Below, in pieces: positions 48,061 through 59,220 of a stretch of 64,000 nt of DNA. How positions within the stretch are numbered: position 1 is the stretch's first letter; each line of letters opens with the position of its first letter. The stretch lies in the NCBI GenBank assembly GCA_031216445.1, contig CM062211.1, positions 1,810,001-1,874,000 of the forward strand. The letters run 5' to 3'. The DNA comes from Lateolabrax maculatus. Lineage: Eukaryota; Chordata; Actinopteri; Acropomatiformes; Lateolabracidae. Under the pieces are notes generated by a model, which was not told where the DNA came from, made no database searches, and was given only the letters and a program-made list of their open reading frames with translations. The translations under genes and the position numbers were made by a program.

Positions 48061-50019
48061 AACTGGGACTAAATCTTCATATAATAGAAAAAAAAAAGAT
48101 CTAAAACTACAAACTCTAAAAACTACAACAAAATCTCTTAATTCTTGTTCTCTTTCAAATAATTACATAATCCAATCTCCTGGTCATTGGATGGCTGCAC
48201 ACGTGTATTATTAGCATCTCACAACAATAGGACATAGTTTGCATATGGGGGTTTAGCCAAACCTGCAGCTCAGTAGCCCGGCCGGCTACATTGGATAACA
48301 TCTCTCTTAAGATAAATTTGTTCCATTTGGAATGGTAGACATGCTTTCCATGCTAAAGCATGCAGAATATAAACTGCTACACACATTCGTCACTTCTGTC
48401 GATTTTGAATGGCTCCATACAGCTAAATGTAGTAAATTCACCACCTGGCCAATGGAAAGCCTCCAACATGCCCCAAAAAAAAGGGGGGCTTTGTCATCCA
48501 CTGGTACAGAGTGAGTAAATGTATGTAGTGTGAATGTCAGAGGCAGAACTAATTCATCCTCCAAACAGTGAGTGGGGGGGTTCATTCCTCCTCAATGTGT
48601 CAGCCTTCTGCTCCAGCCCACTCATCTCTATAAAGCCTCTGACTGCCAATCACAAGTCCAGGACACCTTTGTTTCCATGGAGATGTCACGCTGCCATGAC
48701 ACTGCCAGGCAGAGTGGGCTTAACGTACTGAGTGAAGTCACTAAAGCTAAAGGCTCCGGTGTGTGCATGCGAGCGCGTGCTGTGCGCCGCCACCCACGGC
48801 TCCTCGCATGACATTTCAACGGACCAGAGTCATTAAAATGGAATCTTACACGTAAACAACATTACTCAGAAATATTCACCAGCCAACACGTTCAGAAAGC
48901 ACTCACATCAATACCTTTTTTTCCTTTCTTCTGCATTGTTTGTGATATTAAAGTTTGAGTTTGTCTGTTTAACAATTCAATCTGTTGTTCCTTGTGATAA
49001 TAGCCAGTTCCTTTATTAAATCCACTTCCTGCATGCCAGAGAACATTTCCTGGAAATAACGTTTCAACTAAAACGTTTTTAATGACACAGTTAGTAGAAA
49101 AATTATAGAGTAGCATTAATTTGGATGAAAATGTCATATTACCGTCATCTGTATTGCAAATGACTATATGATGTCTTGGATGTCAATTTGTTTTTGAGCT
49201 GTTTTAGCTATAGTGGTGTGAAATTAAAGCAGACTGACCACAGGACTGTGTGGGAGTAGTGGGGATGCACCATCCAACTTTTTGCCTCCTGCTTCTGATA
49301 TCTAAACTCAGGGTGTTTGTTGATATGAGTCCCAGTCTGATACCAGAGCTCTATTTTTTTTTTCTCCATAAATTTTAAATCTGTATACCTCACTGCATGC
49401 AACTCCTTGTGATAACTTAGACACTGATATCTACCAGGGATTGTTTTGGCTGAAAGAGTCTGTGGCCCATTCTCACTGACTGTAATTTTATAATGACATT
49501 GATGAAGAAACTGTATTTATCAGTGGATCAGTCAAGATTATCATACTAGTTTAAGCTCAGTTTGCTGTGCATCTTATGTTTCATCCTAGCGTAAAGGTTT
49601 TTAGCTTTAACTTGAAGCTTGGTCCTCCTAACTCAACAGAGAAAGAGTGCCGAACCAGCAGCGTCCTTCTCACGTATGTGTGTGTATCATATCCATGCAC
49701 ACTGTGTGTCTAGAGACAGCGTCAGAGAAGAAGTGCATTGAGTGCATCATTTATTATTTATGTTGGATAAATCATGTTCTTTGTACATGTGTGATGTGTG
49801 TGGTATGTACAGTAGGTGTTATGTGTCTTGCGTGTGTGTAAGCGCACACACACATCAACTACAAACAGTGGCCGTCCCGAGGGCCGCCAGGCTCCGTGCG
49901 GAGCTGTGTGCATCCCTACTGCCATGGCTGGTCTGTGGGAGAGAGCATGAGGTCATCAAACATTTATGCTGGCTGCGTGGCTGTGTGGAAACAAACCACA
50001 TCATGCTTCTTCCCCCTCA

Positions 50020-50023
<4 letters not shown>
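48061..50023. other. Intron 1, nothing specific seen
   Basis: No gene. A GC-richer part at 48690-48810 contains CGAGCGCGTGCTGTGCGCCG. Short frames without family. Confidence 0.35.

Positions 50024-50053
<30 letters not shown>
50024..50053 (+). repeat. (TC)n microsatellite
   Basis: About 15 CT units. Confidence 0.95.
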
Positions 50054-50057
<4 letters not shown>

Positions 50058-50807
50058 TACTCTGCCTGCGGTTATAGGAGTCAGACTGAATTTGCGATGA
50101 GTAAGTCTCCCAGCTGGAGATGCTCTCTGGCTCTGGCCTTTTCAGACAGACGCACGGTACAATCTAAACAGGAATCAAAGGCACCCACCACATGTTAGGC
50201 TGCTGCCATCATATGCATGTTTTTTCATTTTCCTTTTCGTTTGAAAGACTTTCTCATATTACTAAATAACGTGTTGGAGTGAATGAACAGCATCTCAAGG
50301 AAGCTTTTGCCTTTCTTAAATGTCATATTAAAAAATGTTGTTATGTACCAAATTTTGATATTTTTTTTTCAGTCTGAATAGAATGAGCATGTTGTGTTCT
50401 TGTGGGGGAATCTAGACACAGAATATCAACACTGTGTTCTGCTGCATTTTCACATATTAATCCATTCAACGTAAGTTCGGCTGACTGAAATGTAGATACT
50501 GGAGCTGTCTGACATCGACTGGTGACTCATATGCGCTTCCAATATGGTAGCTATTCAAAGAAAGTCTTTAAAAAAGAAACTGCTTTTGAAAGGAAATTCA
50601 ACACCCCCAGCCCCCACCCCACCCACATTATTCTCATACAGGCTGTACAGAGGACAGTAACATGCTTTCAAATGGATGCAGTTAACTTTTTTGTAGGAAA
50701 AAGCTGTGTACTTTCACACATTTCTCTGCTTTCTTCTGTTCTTCAGACATTGGGAACACTGTGGAGTAAAAGTCTGAAACTAGTCTCCCCTTTTCTATTT
50801 ACTGAAT
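50054..50807. other. Intron 1, nothing seen
   Basis: Non-coding; short frames only. Confidence 0.4.
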
Positions 50808-50872
50808 GAAGAACCGATTCTGAACGAATCATAAAACCAAGAATCAGAATCGGAATCGAACCGTGAGATTGT
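50808..50872. repeat. Dispersed repeat R6 (AATCGATTC type)
   Basis: AAGAACCGATTCTGAACGAA TC ... AAGAATCAGAATCGGAATCG AACCG. Same texture as 9585-9665; probably an inverted-repeat transposon end. Confidence 0.45.
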
Positions 50873-52189
50873 CAAAGTCTGCTTCCCCTAGCAATGACCT
50901 CCTTATGTGTTCCTTATTCTCTTCTCTTCCATAACTCCCCAGGGATTTCTATAACTCAATGCAAAGCGTATTAATAACACAAACCAAGACATGTACACTA
51001 ATAAAAGATGAAAAAAGGGCAATGCCTTGTCATACCTTGTTGGTAACTCGTATTACTGACTACACTTGAGTTTCCAACAATTGTGTGTTCCATGAAATAG
51101 TTTGCATCAAATTACTCAGTAAATTTGAATCCAGGCGACACACAATAAAAGAAATCCAAGATAAATCCTCATGCATTCTGAAATACTTCTAGAAATACTA
51201 CAAGTCATATTTGGGTGGATGGCATCATTTAGCCCTGGTGAAAATACAGTCTGGGTTGTATTGTTGCTGTTTCATTAGTCTCTTGGTTTAAATGTCTGCA
51301 GCAGCAGCTAGCAGGCAGTCAGTCAGTCTCCTCGACTGGGCTGCAGACTGCATGGGCACTAATGAGCGCGGAGTGCTGCCACATGTGTCTGAATAATTTA
51401 ACTGTTTCCAAGAAGACGAGAGAACCCCCGTGACTGCCACCGTGGGCACAACAAACCATCTCACAGGTAAATAACCTTACTCTAATACCGCTGCCTTACT
51501 CTGAATGCAACCTGGCTGCACATCCAACTGGTTTCAAAGACAGAGTACATGTTGACACAACACAAAAATGCCCCAAGTACATGTACATTGTCGTCGCCGT
51601 GTTGAGTGGGGGGGTTTACCTGAAATGTCTTGGTTTTGGACCTTTGGAAAGGCTGACTCAAGTGACATCTGTACTTACTGAATTTGTGTTGTTGGGCATG
51701 GTACAGAAATAAATGAATAAAAATTACAAACTAACTGTAGAGATACAACTTCCAAAAACACCCCGATGGCCTATAATATGTACAGTCTACATCATAATAC
51801 AGACAATTAGTGGAAGAGGAAAAAAAAGTCATTTTCATTACTTTGTCACTATAATTAAACCTCGAAGGCAAATGATCTGCTTCCAGTTAACTTCCCCTAA
51901 TAATCATCCAACAGCCAGTCAGACTAGAAGTGAAAGCAGCCGCCCCGCCCGCCCACGACAGCTTCCATGTGTCTATTAGATGAGCAGCTTTGCCAGCAGG
52001 CTCATTGGCAGGGAACCTATGAGGCACCTTTAGCCTCCCGTAGTGTCTAATTTAGCCCTCTCCATGATACGAGGCCCCTGGGGAGCGAGGTAATCCGAAC
52101 CGGGGCCTCTCCCTGCTCTATCTGCTCGGGCGGGACTGTAAATGTCTTGATCAGGACCTGAAAAGCCTTTTCCTCACAGAGCGACAACA
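50873..52189. other. Intron 1, two GC-richer non-repetitive segments
   Basis: 51295-51480 and 51900-52190 are GC-richer and non-repetitive, with GC-box-like text (GCCGCCCCGCCCGCCC at 51939-51954) and GATAC/TAAT-type motifs. They are possible enhancers of tmem178b. No coding frame of interest. Confidence 0.3.
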
Positions 52190-52410
52190 GATGGCGCAAG
52201 ATGAGGAGACCTCACCTCCCCAGCCACCAACGGCCCCCCCACCCTCCACCCCTCTCCATGTAATCCTCTCCTCTCTTACATTCTCGTCTCCACAGCCGCC
52301 CTTGGCTCCACCCTTCTTTTTTTTCTTTTTCTTCTCATTCTTGGTCCCCATCACTTTGCTGCCTGATGTCTCTCTTCCTCTCCCCTCCTCTCTCTAGGAG
52401 TTTTTTCCTT
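52190..52410 (+). repeat. Pyrimidine-rich tract
   Basis: About 200 bp strongly skewed to C and T on the plus strand, ending CTCCTCTCTCTAGGAGTTTT TTCCTTGC. The last part recalls the GGAGTTTTTCCTTGCC block of fish LINE 3' ends. The overlapping frames are translations of low-complexity DNA. Confidence 0.5.
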
Positions 52411-55382
52411 GCAACAGACAGAATGAGAGCCAGTGAGCGGCTTCTGCAGCAGGAGGTCACATATCGTACCCAGTCACGGAATCAAAAACCGAGCTAACAT
52501 ACGCCAACTGCCAAATTAGATGCTGCTATGATAGTGACCTATTTAAAGGAGAGGATGACTGCACAAAAACCCTAACACGCACAGGTCAGCCTAGTATATG
52601 TCCTGATCCTGTCCTTTTCTGTAGTATGATGGTCCTATGGATTGATTTTCATAGTAATGGTTAACCAAAACTTTATTGTATTGTTATACAGTATGTTCAC
52701 ACATAGTGCTGTATGTTCTTATATAGTACAAATTCACGGATCTTGCTGTTACTTCATATAAATGAATACCCCCAAAGCTTTACTACATGTTATGTATATA
52801 GGCTTATAGACTTGCCTTTTCTCCCTACGGTTTAAATTATCTTAAAATTGTTCTTTGTAATTTATCCCATGTTTCTATATTATTGAAGTGTCCAGTCCAT
52901 GCCTCTAATTATATTTTATATCTTTTGTAATGAGCGATGTTGGAAGTAGGTTTAAGGTCATTTACTCAAGTAAAAGAAAAAACAAGATGCATTAAGACTA
53001 AAAGTACTCATTATGCAGAACCTTGGCCCCCATATTTCATAACTTATACAAATTGTATGTAAAAGCCATATGAGCTAAGTCATTTGTACATGCCACATAT
53101 TACTGAAGTGGAATAAAAGTACAATATTTGCCTCTGAAATGTAGTGATATTATTTCACACTAAAGAGTGAGTCAGAATACTGATTCATTTGTCCATTTCC
53201 TTGTAGGCTTCATGTTTGGATTGCTTCTTTAAGTTGGGTTATTAAGACATTTGAAAATTTTTTGGGACATAAGATATCCCATGGTATGTCTCTTCTTATC
53301 AGAATGCCTATAAATATTAATGTTGTTGTGTCATTTTTCAACTTATTTTCAGTTTGCAATGAACTGATGTTCAGTTTGGATTACTGTATATGCCCTTTGG
53401 GCATGGACACAGGAGCCCAAGGGTCGAGGGCCCCCTAAGAAAAAGCCTTGTTATGAAGTGTCTGTAAATCTATACGCTCCCATCTCATTTTTAATTTTTT
53501 TGCCAATCTCAATCCCTACAGTACCACATCAATATTTGTCTGATCTGATATATTAAATATATTTGCTTTCATGTTTTTCTACATAATACTGCTGCACATA
53601 CTTACTTGGGCTACAGTAGCCCTATTAAAGTCAAACATTGAATGTTTATTAAAATAGAAAAGCAATTCAAATATGTTTGACAATAGAATCACTCTAATGA
53701 GAGAAAATGTTATCTGCATCACCCACTCTGATGACTTCCTATAATATGTTGTACAGTGCCCTGTTGTATTTTGTATAATATTTGTGGAGAAGACTTCCAG
53801 TGTGGCAGGAAGCTTTTAGGCACCAATACCCAAGGCTCTATTGTCTCATAATCTGTCCTAGAATTAGAATAAAAAGGAAATTTGGTGCTGTATGTATACT
53901 TAAAGAATAATGCTGCCATATTCTATATTTTTCTTACTGTCACCAAATCCTATGACAAGAGCAGAAACTAACAACGTGTTAGTTCGTCTCTCAGTACTTT
54001 CTGACTTCCCTACCCTCTCCGTGGCTCTCAGCTCCAGGCCCATTGGTTCCTACTGAATATGTAAATCTTGCCTCGTAAATATATAGTTAATTTTTGAAAA
54101 GGCTCAGTAATTTTCTAAAAAACAGCTGGTCAATGTAGTTTTTATCAAATGTTACTCAAACAGGAGGAAATAGTGCATTTGTTGGGGACTATTTTCAGTG
54201 GCAAATTAATCCACATTTGGTGCTTTAGTGAGTGTTTATAGCAGCAGGACGGTGTGTGTGGGATTGAGTCAAAATAACTAGAGTGTGTGTGTTCATGGTG
54301 GTGAAGGAACATGTCAGCCGGTGCAACAGTGTGGCTCACTGATGTGTTTTTAATAGTTTTTGGGCAACAATGGAGCTCTATGGCACAGAGGAAGATGATG
54401 TATCAGGCTTTGATACACACACAATACTTGTTAGTAGGATACATTCATTGATTGTTCTGATCTTTTCATGGGATTTGTTGACAATAGGAAAGCATCATCC
54501 CTCTAACACTGTTCAAATAACCCACACTCACCCACTCCATATTCACAAACACCCACCATTACTCTCATACCGTAACTGAAATGGAGGATTTAGTGTTTTG
54601 TGTTGACCTGTTACCACTGCTCTTCTCCCTCAGCCTCCTGCTTCCATAAATCTACATACTGATGCAGCCGCTGGTTAAGGGAGACGCCTCAGGGATGAGG
54701 AGATGAATGGATGTTGCTGATCTGGCAACACTAACAGCTGAAGCGTCATTAGTGCCCATGCCAGAGAGGAGGATATGAACAGTGAGATTAGAGTTTCAGA
54801 CTAGTTCAAATATGTTAAATGTGAAAGTGAACTAGGATTGATCAGTGTACATAGACACGATAAGTTGTTTTGGATGATGATTCATTTCTGACATATAACG
54901 ATAATTACTATGTTTATTTATAGGAAAAACTGCATTATCTTATTCAAATTAACAGGAAATTACTCATTGGGTTTGTTTTATGTGGCTGATAATTGCACAA
55001 ATGTTTTGTGTCATTTCACAAGGTCTGCATGTCATAAGAGTACGCAGGAGAGTTATTATGAAACAGCAGCATGAGGCTAGTTAGTGGATGTAGATACAGA
55101 AATCATCCAGTATGTATGCCTGTGATTTGACTTTGGAGATTAAAATGGAATAAAAATGAAACAGCATGTGGAGAGAAGGCTTTGTGGTGCTTTGCTCCAA
55201 CCTTTGACCTCCCAAAATCCCTAAAAAAATTAGAATTATGTTCTTTCTGCAACGCATGTTAGCAGTAGACAGGGCACAGAGCTTAACATAATTTTTCAGT
55301 TAAAGCAACTGTAAATTCAGATAGTGTGAATACACTGTCATGGTTCATGACATCCTGGAATTTACATTAAACATGACATAAC
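52411..55382. other. Intron 1, AT-rich, nothing seen
   Basis: AT-rich with no gene, RNA gene or classified repeat. Confidence 0.4.
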
Positions 55383-55448
55383 TAGCAGGGCTGTAGCTAG
55401 GATTTTAGAAATACTGAGGTCTTCAGTCTCCAAGGTCCCCCAATGCCC
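55383..55448 (+). repeat. Dispersed repeat R4 fragment
   Basis: AGCAGGGCTGTAGCTAGGAT TTTAGAAATACTGAGGTC. A shorter diverged match is at 44268-44305. It abuts MITE copy C. Confidence 0.45.
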
Positions 55449-55701
55449 TAGCCTGGCATCGCAAAGGTGTATAAGTCTGGAACATCTCTGTTCATTTTCA
55501 ATTTCCAAGGGGTCATTATCAACAGACAACCAATCAGAGCAACAAAACGCCGTCCTGTCGGATGGTACATCCTGTCAGAAGTTCAGCAAACACATATTTC
55601 TTATCAACATAAAGTTTAAGTGCAGTTGTTTGTTCTTCTAGTGAAAATGTACCATCCAGTCCGTTTAATACTGCCGCTGTAGCTGGTTGGTTCCCAGGCT
55701 A
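55449..55701 (+). mobile_element. MITE family M1, copy C (253 bp, internally deleted)
   Basis: Begins TAGCCTGGCATCGC and ends GGTTCCCAGGCTA, giving the same two termini as copy B in opposite orientation. It shares CCAATCAGAGCAAC, CAGAAGTTC.GCAAACACAT, AAAGTTTAAGTGCAG and CCGTTTAATACTGCCGCTGT, but lacks about 230 bp of the inner right half. Flanking 9-mers CCAATGCCC and CCAATCTCA agree at 6 of 9 positions, an eroded duplication. Confidence 0.82.
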
Positions 55702-55812
55702 CCAATCTCACAACACTCTGACCAGACACAAAAAGCAATACTGCAACAAAATAGAAGATAATCATCATGATTTTTTCATTGTTGGGGCAGCAAAAGTAGT
55801 GACAGTAGAAGA
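55702..55812. other. Spacer, nothing seen
   Basis: Short non-coding segment. Confidence 0.4.
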
Positions 55813-55855
55813 CTTACTTTAAGTCTTTACCAGTCTTAAAGTAAGACTGGTAAAG
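55813..55855. repeat. Two overlapping, mutually exclusive perfect hairpins
   Basis: Stem 1: CTTACTTTAAG (55813-55823) pairs with CTTAAAGTAAG (55835-55845). Stem 2: CTTTACCAGTCTTA (55825-55838) pairs with TAAGACTGGTAAAG (55842-55855) with a 3-base loop. Both stems are perfect and share 55835-55845, so only one can form at a time. Confidence 0.9.
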
Positions 55856-56026
55856 CTAATAGTAGTAACCCCAGCAGTTTAGCAGCTGTAGCTGTAGTAT
55901 CACTAGCACTGGTGGTAGCAGTAGTTGTAGTAGCAGAAGAAGCAGAAGCAGCTGTAGAAGAAGTGGGAATAGCAGTTGCAGCAGTAGCAGTGCTTATAAG
56001 TGGCAGCTGTAGTACTTGTAGTTGGT
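55856..56026 (+). repeat. Imperfect trinucleotide-rich region (GYAGYA type)
   Basis: Long run of imperfect AGC, GTA and GAA triplets (GCAGCAGTAGCAG, GTAGTAGCAGAAGAAGCAG). Low complexity. Confidence 0.75.
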
Positions 56027-56388
56027 TTTTGCGGTGTGTGTTGTGGTTTGCTTCTGGATGTCACTGATGCATTGGCTGAATGTGAGCTGAGAGTGCTGTT
56101 AGTGGATCACACTACTGTACATGTAGAGCACACAGAGATAAAGAGTGTTCATCCCCACAGTTGTGTCCTTATTGACCCATCAGTGTGAAGTTATTGTCAG
56201 ATGCACCATGATGACAGACCACGCTGTACTTTTCCATGCAGAGGGAGCTGCGAGCTGGAATAGATCCGAGCCCTCTATGGAGGCATTCATATCTGATCAC
56301 TGAGCACACTGACTGTGGGCTGCCCATTACTGCAGATGGTAGGCCATCAAAGCTATTGAGGCATCCTCAAAGGAAGGCACAGCTGCAG
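56027..56388. other. Intron 1, nothing seen
   Basis: No gene or classified repeat. Confidence 0.4.
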
Positions 56389-56415
56389 CACACACACACA
56401 CACACACACACACAC
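56389..56415 (+). repeat. (CA)n microsatellite
   Basis: About 13 CA units. Confidence 0.95.
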
Positions 56416-57540
56416 GGCATTCAGAGAGTACACACACCGTCTCCTCTTCCAGCTTGGACTCAGACCAGTGACCTCCATCAGAAACCTCAGCCTCCCTGTC
56501 TTTTCATCACACAACACGCCTGTGTAGCATTATCCACTACAGGGGCATAAGTGGAAACTTGTATTTCAGTTTTGTCTGCAGCAGATTTTATGATTAATCC
56601 TGACTTTGGTCGCAGACGACTCTCTGAAAATCAGGAACTGTGCTGGTTGTTTGAATTAATTTTAACTGCATAAATTAATGGGCACTTGAACAACAAATTA
56701 AACCTCCGTGTCCATGTAATGTCCATGGAACTGCTGGATTAAATGTTCATTCTGGAATTTTTTTTTTTGTCTTCAAATTGCTTATTTTGTTTGACCAAAA
56801 TGCAGTACAGAGATGCCAAACAAGGTTTGAGGTAAATTAGAAACAGTGTCACCATTAGTTTGTCCACCAGAGAGCGCCGACAAGCTGATTTTTACACTGT
56901 AAAATGTCACATTAAAAAAATTGCCTAAATAATAACAAATGTTAGGGGCCCACTCTAAGATTGTTTGTTCGTGTTATGTATTTAAGTTTAAAAAATTACT
57001 ATCTGCCAATGCACATAATTATTGGATTTTTAAACTCCCAAATGTCTGTATCAGTATCTGCCTCATAAATCCAGTATCAGTCAGGCCACACAAAAGACTC
57101 AAGATCAAAAAGTATCAGGTCTTTATGAGCCTGTAACCTGCAAATGTTGGGTATTTTACCTGATAAATTACTTGACCACATGTCCCTTCTTAGGGTGGCC
57201 ACCACTGAAGGTGGGCCATGCTTAAGTACCTGTCACTGAGGACCCTGTCATAATCTAGTTTTTAAGTGATACTGTCCCATACCTAAATTAACCTGGGGGC
57301 CCTGTGTTCCTCGGCATACAGAACATTGGCCCTAACTGAACTCTTGATGAGAGAAATAGGCCCCCCCCCCACCTCTTCCTGTCTCCTGCTGAGTGGTTAC
57401 CGGCGAGCCAATACGCCCTGAAATGATTATGTCATTATTTTCAGTTGCAGGGTCAGGCGGGCCCCACTTAACACTACAAGAGAGCTATAACGGCAGACCC
57501 GAGATCAGGGCCAGCAGGTAATAGCTCACCCACTGACATC
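56416..57540. other. Intron 1, nothing specific seen
   Basis: No gene. A run of C lies at about 57361-57370. Confidence 0.4.
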
Positions 57541-58960
57541 CAGCGCCACAGTCAACACGAGCCCCTCTTCTGCAGAACTGCATGACAACAAGCAGTGTGC
57601 AGCCGCAGGCCGGTCAGACCCGCAACCCGCGCCGAGACAGGGGCGTTCCGCGTGCCTCTGGACAAACATTTGCCTCCATAACAGCCACAAAATAGCCCGA
57701 CGCCCTTGTTTGCCCTTTGGTCAAATGCACAATCACCACAGAGCAGGCGATTTGACGTCCTCCTGATAAACATCACAGCGCGTCTGGACCGCGCGCCGCT
57801 CTTTCTGCGACAACTTAAGCCTCTTTATAGCTGTCTGAGTTGTTTATGTCGTTATTACCTTTCCGGATGAGGTCTTCGATTTCCTGGTCGAAGCCCAGCC
57901 GATGGCATTTCCTCCACAGCCCCATGTTGGTGGAGTTGTACTGCCGGCTGCACTCGTCCGCGGCGCTCATGGCGAACAGCTGCCGCCGGTTCCGGGCCAG
58001 CAGCAGCTTCTCCTCCCAGCGGGGCGGGCTGCTCCGGCCGGCCCGCAGCGGCAGGCTGTTGTTGGGGATGTAGATGAAGCCCGGGTCCTTGCGGCGACTG
58101 GAGAAGCTTCGGCATCGCTCCCTGTACCTCCTGGCGTCGGTCTCGTACCAGTGGTCGGAGCACATCGCCACGGCCAGCATGCCCAGGGCGCACAGAGAGA
58201 GAGAGAGACCGGCGTAGAGCAGCAACTTCCCGGCAGCCATGCTCGCTTCTGTCACAGCCGCATCAGCACCTCGACAGACGGACAGCTCCTCTGCGGCTTC
58301 CCCGCGACTTCAGCTCGCATCACCTCTGGAGAGCAGCGCCGAGACCATTATCGAAGTGGAGAAGTCGGTGCAAAATTAGGAGGCAAAAAAAAAAACAAAA
58401 AACAAAAAAAACAACAACAAACAAACAAGGTTTCCGGTGACAATGAAGAAGAAATAAGTCGTGAAATCCCTGTATTCCGGAGTGGCAGTAACACGTCTTC
58501 CCTGCGTGCTCGGCGCTGCAGCAGCTCGGAGAGGACGCTTATCTCACATCAGCACCCGGATCTCCAGCGTCCGTCCGCCTGAGCAGGGCGACACCAGCAC
58601 GCACAGAACACAAAAGCACAGCATTCAGGTCTTTAATCAGGCACACAGCAGGCTGTTATTTTAGACATAATAGGCTATACCCTCACCGCAACACCCACCC
58701 ACTGAAATGAACCGCGGGCAAAGAAAAGTGGGCAGCGAGTTGCGCGGCGGCGTCTTTGCCGACACAGCCCCGCACAAAGCCGGCCGCGTTATGCGCCTCG
58801 CACGACGGGACCCGCTCGATTTAGATTTAGTGTAAATGTACCTGATGTGTCCAGACACAGCCCGCGCCGACCGCAGTCCATCAGCAGAGGGAGAGCAGGC
58901 TGCAGAGGGATCAGCGGGCAGAGTCAGCATCCCCGGCACGTCTGATAGGATGACGGCAGC
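57541..58960. promoter_or_regulatory. tmem178b: CpG-rich region over tmem178b exon 1 and promoter
   Basis: CpG dinucleotides are frequent from about 57,560 to 58,960, in sharp contrast to the rest of the window, and centre on exon 1 of tmem178b. No TATA box is evident upstream of the start codon, which suits a CpG-island promoter. An ACCAATCA box is at 58983-58990, just outside the region. The transcription start cannot be placed from sequence alone. An A-rich stretch at 58385-58429 interrupts the upstream part. Confidence 0.7.
57859..58240 (-). CDS. tmem178b: tmem178b exon 1 (transmembrane protein 178B, residues 1-127 plus one base)
   Basis: First coding exon of a four-transmembrane protein of the claudin-like superfamily. 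The ATG at 58240-58238 was chosen because MAAGKLLLYAGLSLSLCALG matches the N-terminus of vertebrate TMEM178B and its context (AGC ATG G) is good; the frame extends five codons further only through a GTG. Residues 6-27 form a signal-anchor or first transmembrane helix. The extracellular loop begins CSDHWYETDARRYRERC. GLWRKC at 107-112 is the claudin-type GLW-C signature, and sequons N60-N-S and N102-S-T are visible. The exon ends DLIRKG with donor G|GTAATA at 57858 (phase 1), joining exon 2 at 6086. The family is about 290-300 residues, so just over half is encoded here. The paralogue TMEM178A limits store-operated calcium entry through STIM1; whether 178B does so is not known to me. TMEM178A is excluded by the sequence. 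Confidence 0.96.
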
Positions 58961-59220
58961 TGCTCCAGAGCGGGCCTGTCCGTGGACCAATCAACACCAG
59001 TGTGTCTGCACAGCACCGTGTTGGCCTACAGGCTACATGGTATTTGATTGAGCATAAAGCACCGCCACTTCTGTTACTACTGCTGCCGACTCTATTTATA
59101 ACCTACAGCTACTGCTGCTGCTGTGTTCCTACTGTAGCCTGCACTCAAATCCTGTAGATCTCAGTCAGTGACAGTGTGCATTTTGGATTGTACTCAAACA
59201 AGTGTTATAGCTAAAATGTA
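58241..59220. other. Upstream region of tmem178b
   Basis: Contains the 5' untranslated and promoter DNA. The plus-strand 226-codon frame (57902-58582) is antisense to exon 1, and the minus-strand 109-codon frame at 58661-58990 has no family match. An A-rich run lies at 58385-58429. Confidence 0.5.

Larger units (their letters stand above)
6087..57858 (-). other. tmem178b: Intron 1 of tmem178b, about 51.8 kb
   Basis: Phase-1 GT-AG intron between the two identified exons: donor GTAATA at 57858-57853 and acceptor CTGCAG ending at 6087 on the minus strand. It holds all the repeats listed between these positions and no second gene that I can support. Mammalian TMEM178B likewise has very long introns, as far as I know. 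Confidence 0.9.

Noticed and set aside
57855..58193. 112-codon minus-strand frame in exon 1
   Set aside because: It overlaps tmem178b exon 1 in a different frame (RPGHAGRGD...), a shadow of the true coding frame.
57902..58582. 226-codon plus-strand open frame
   Set aside because: It is antisense to tmem178b exon 1 and the CpG-rich promoter; its Pro/Ala/Arg/Gln-rich composition reflects GC content, and no family matches.
58661..58990. 109-codon minus-strand frame upstream of tmem178b
   Set aside because: It lies in GC-rich promoter DNA, has no recognisable domain and no splice link to exon 1.
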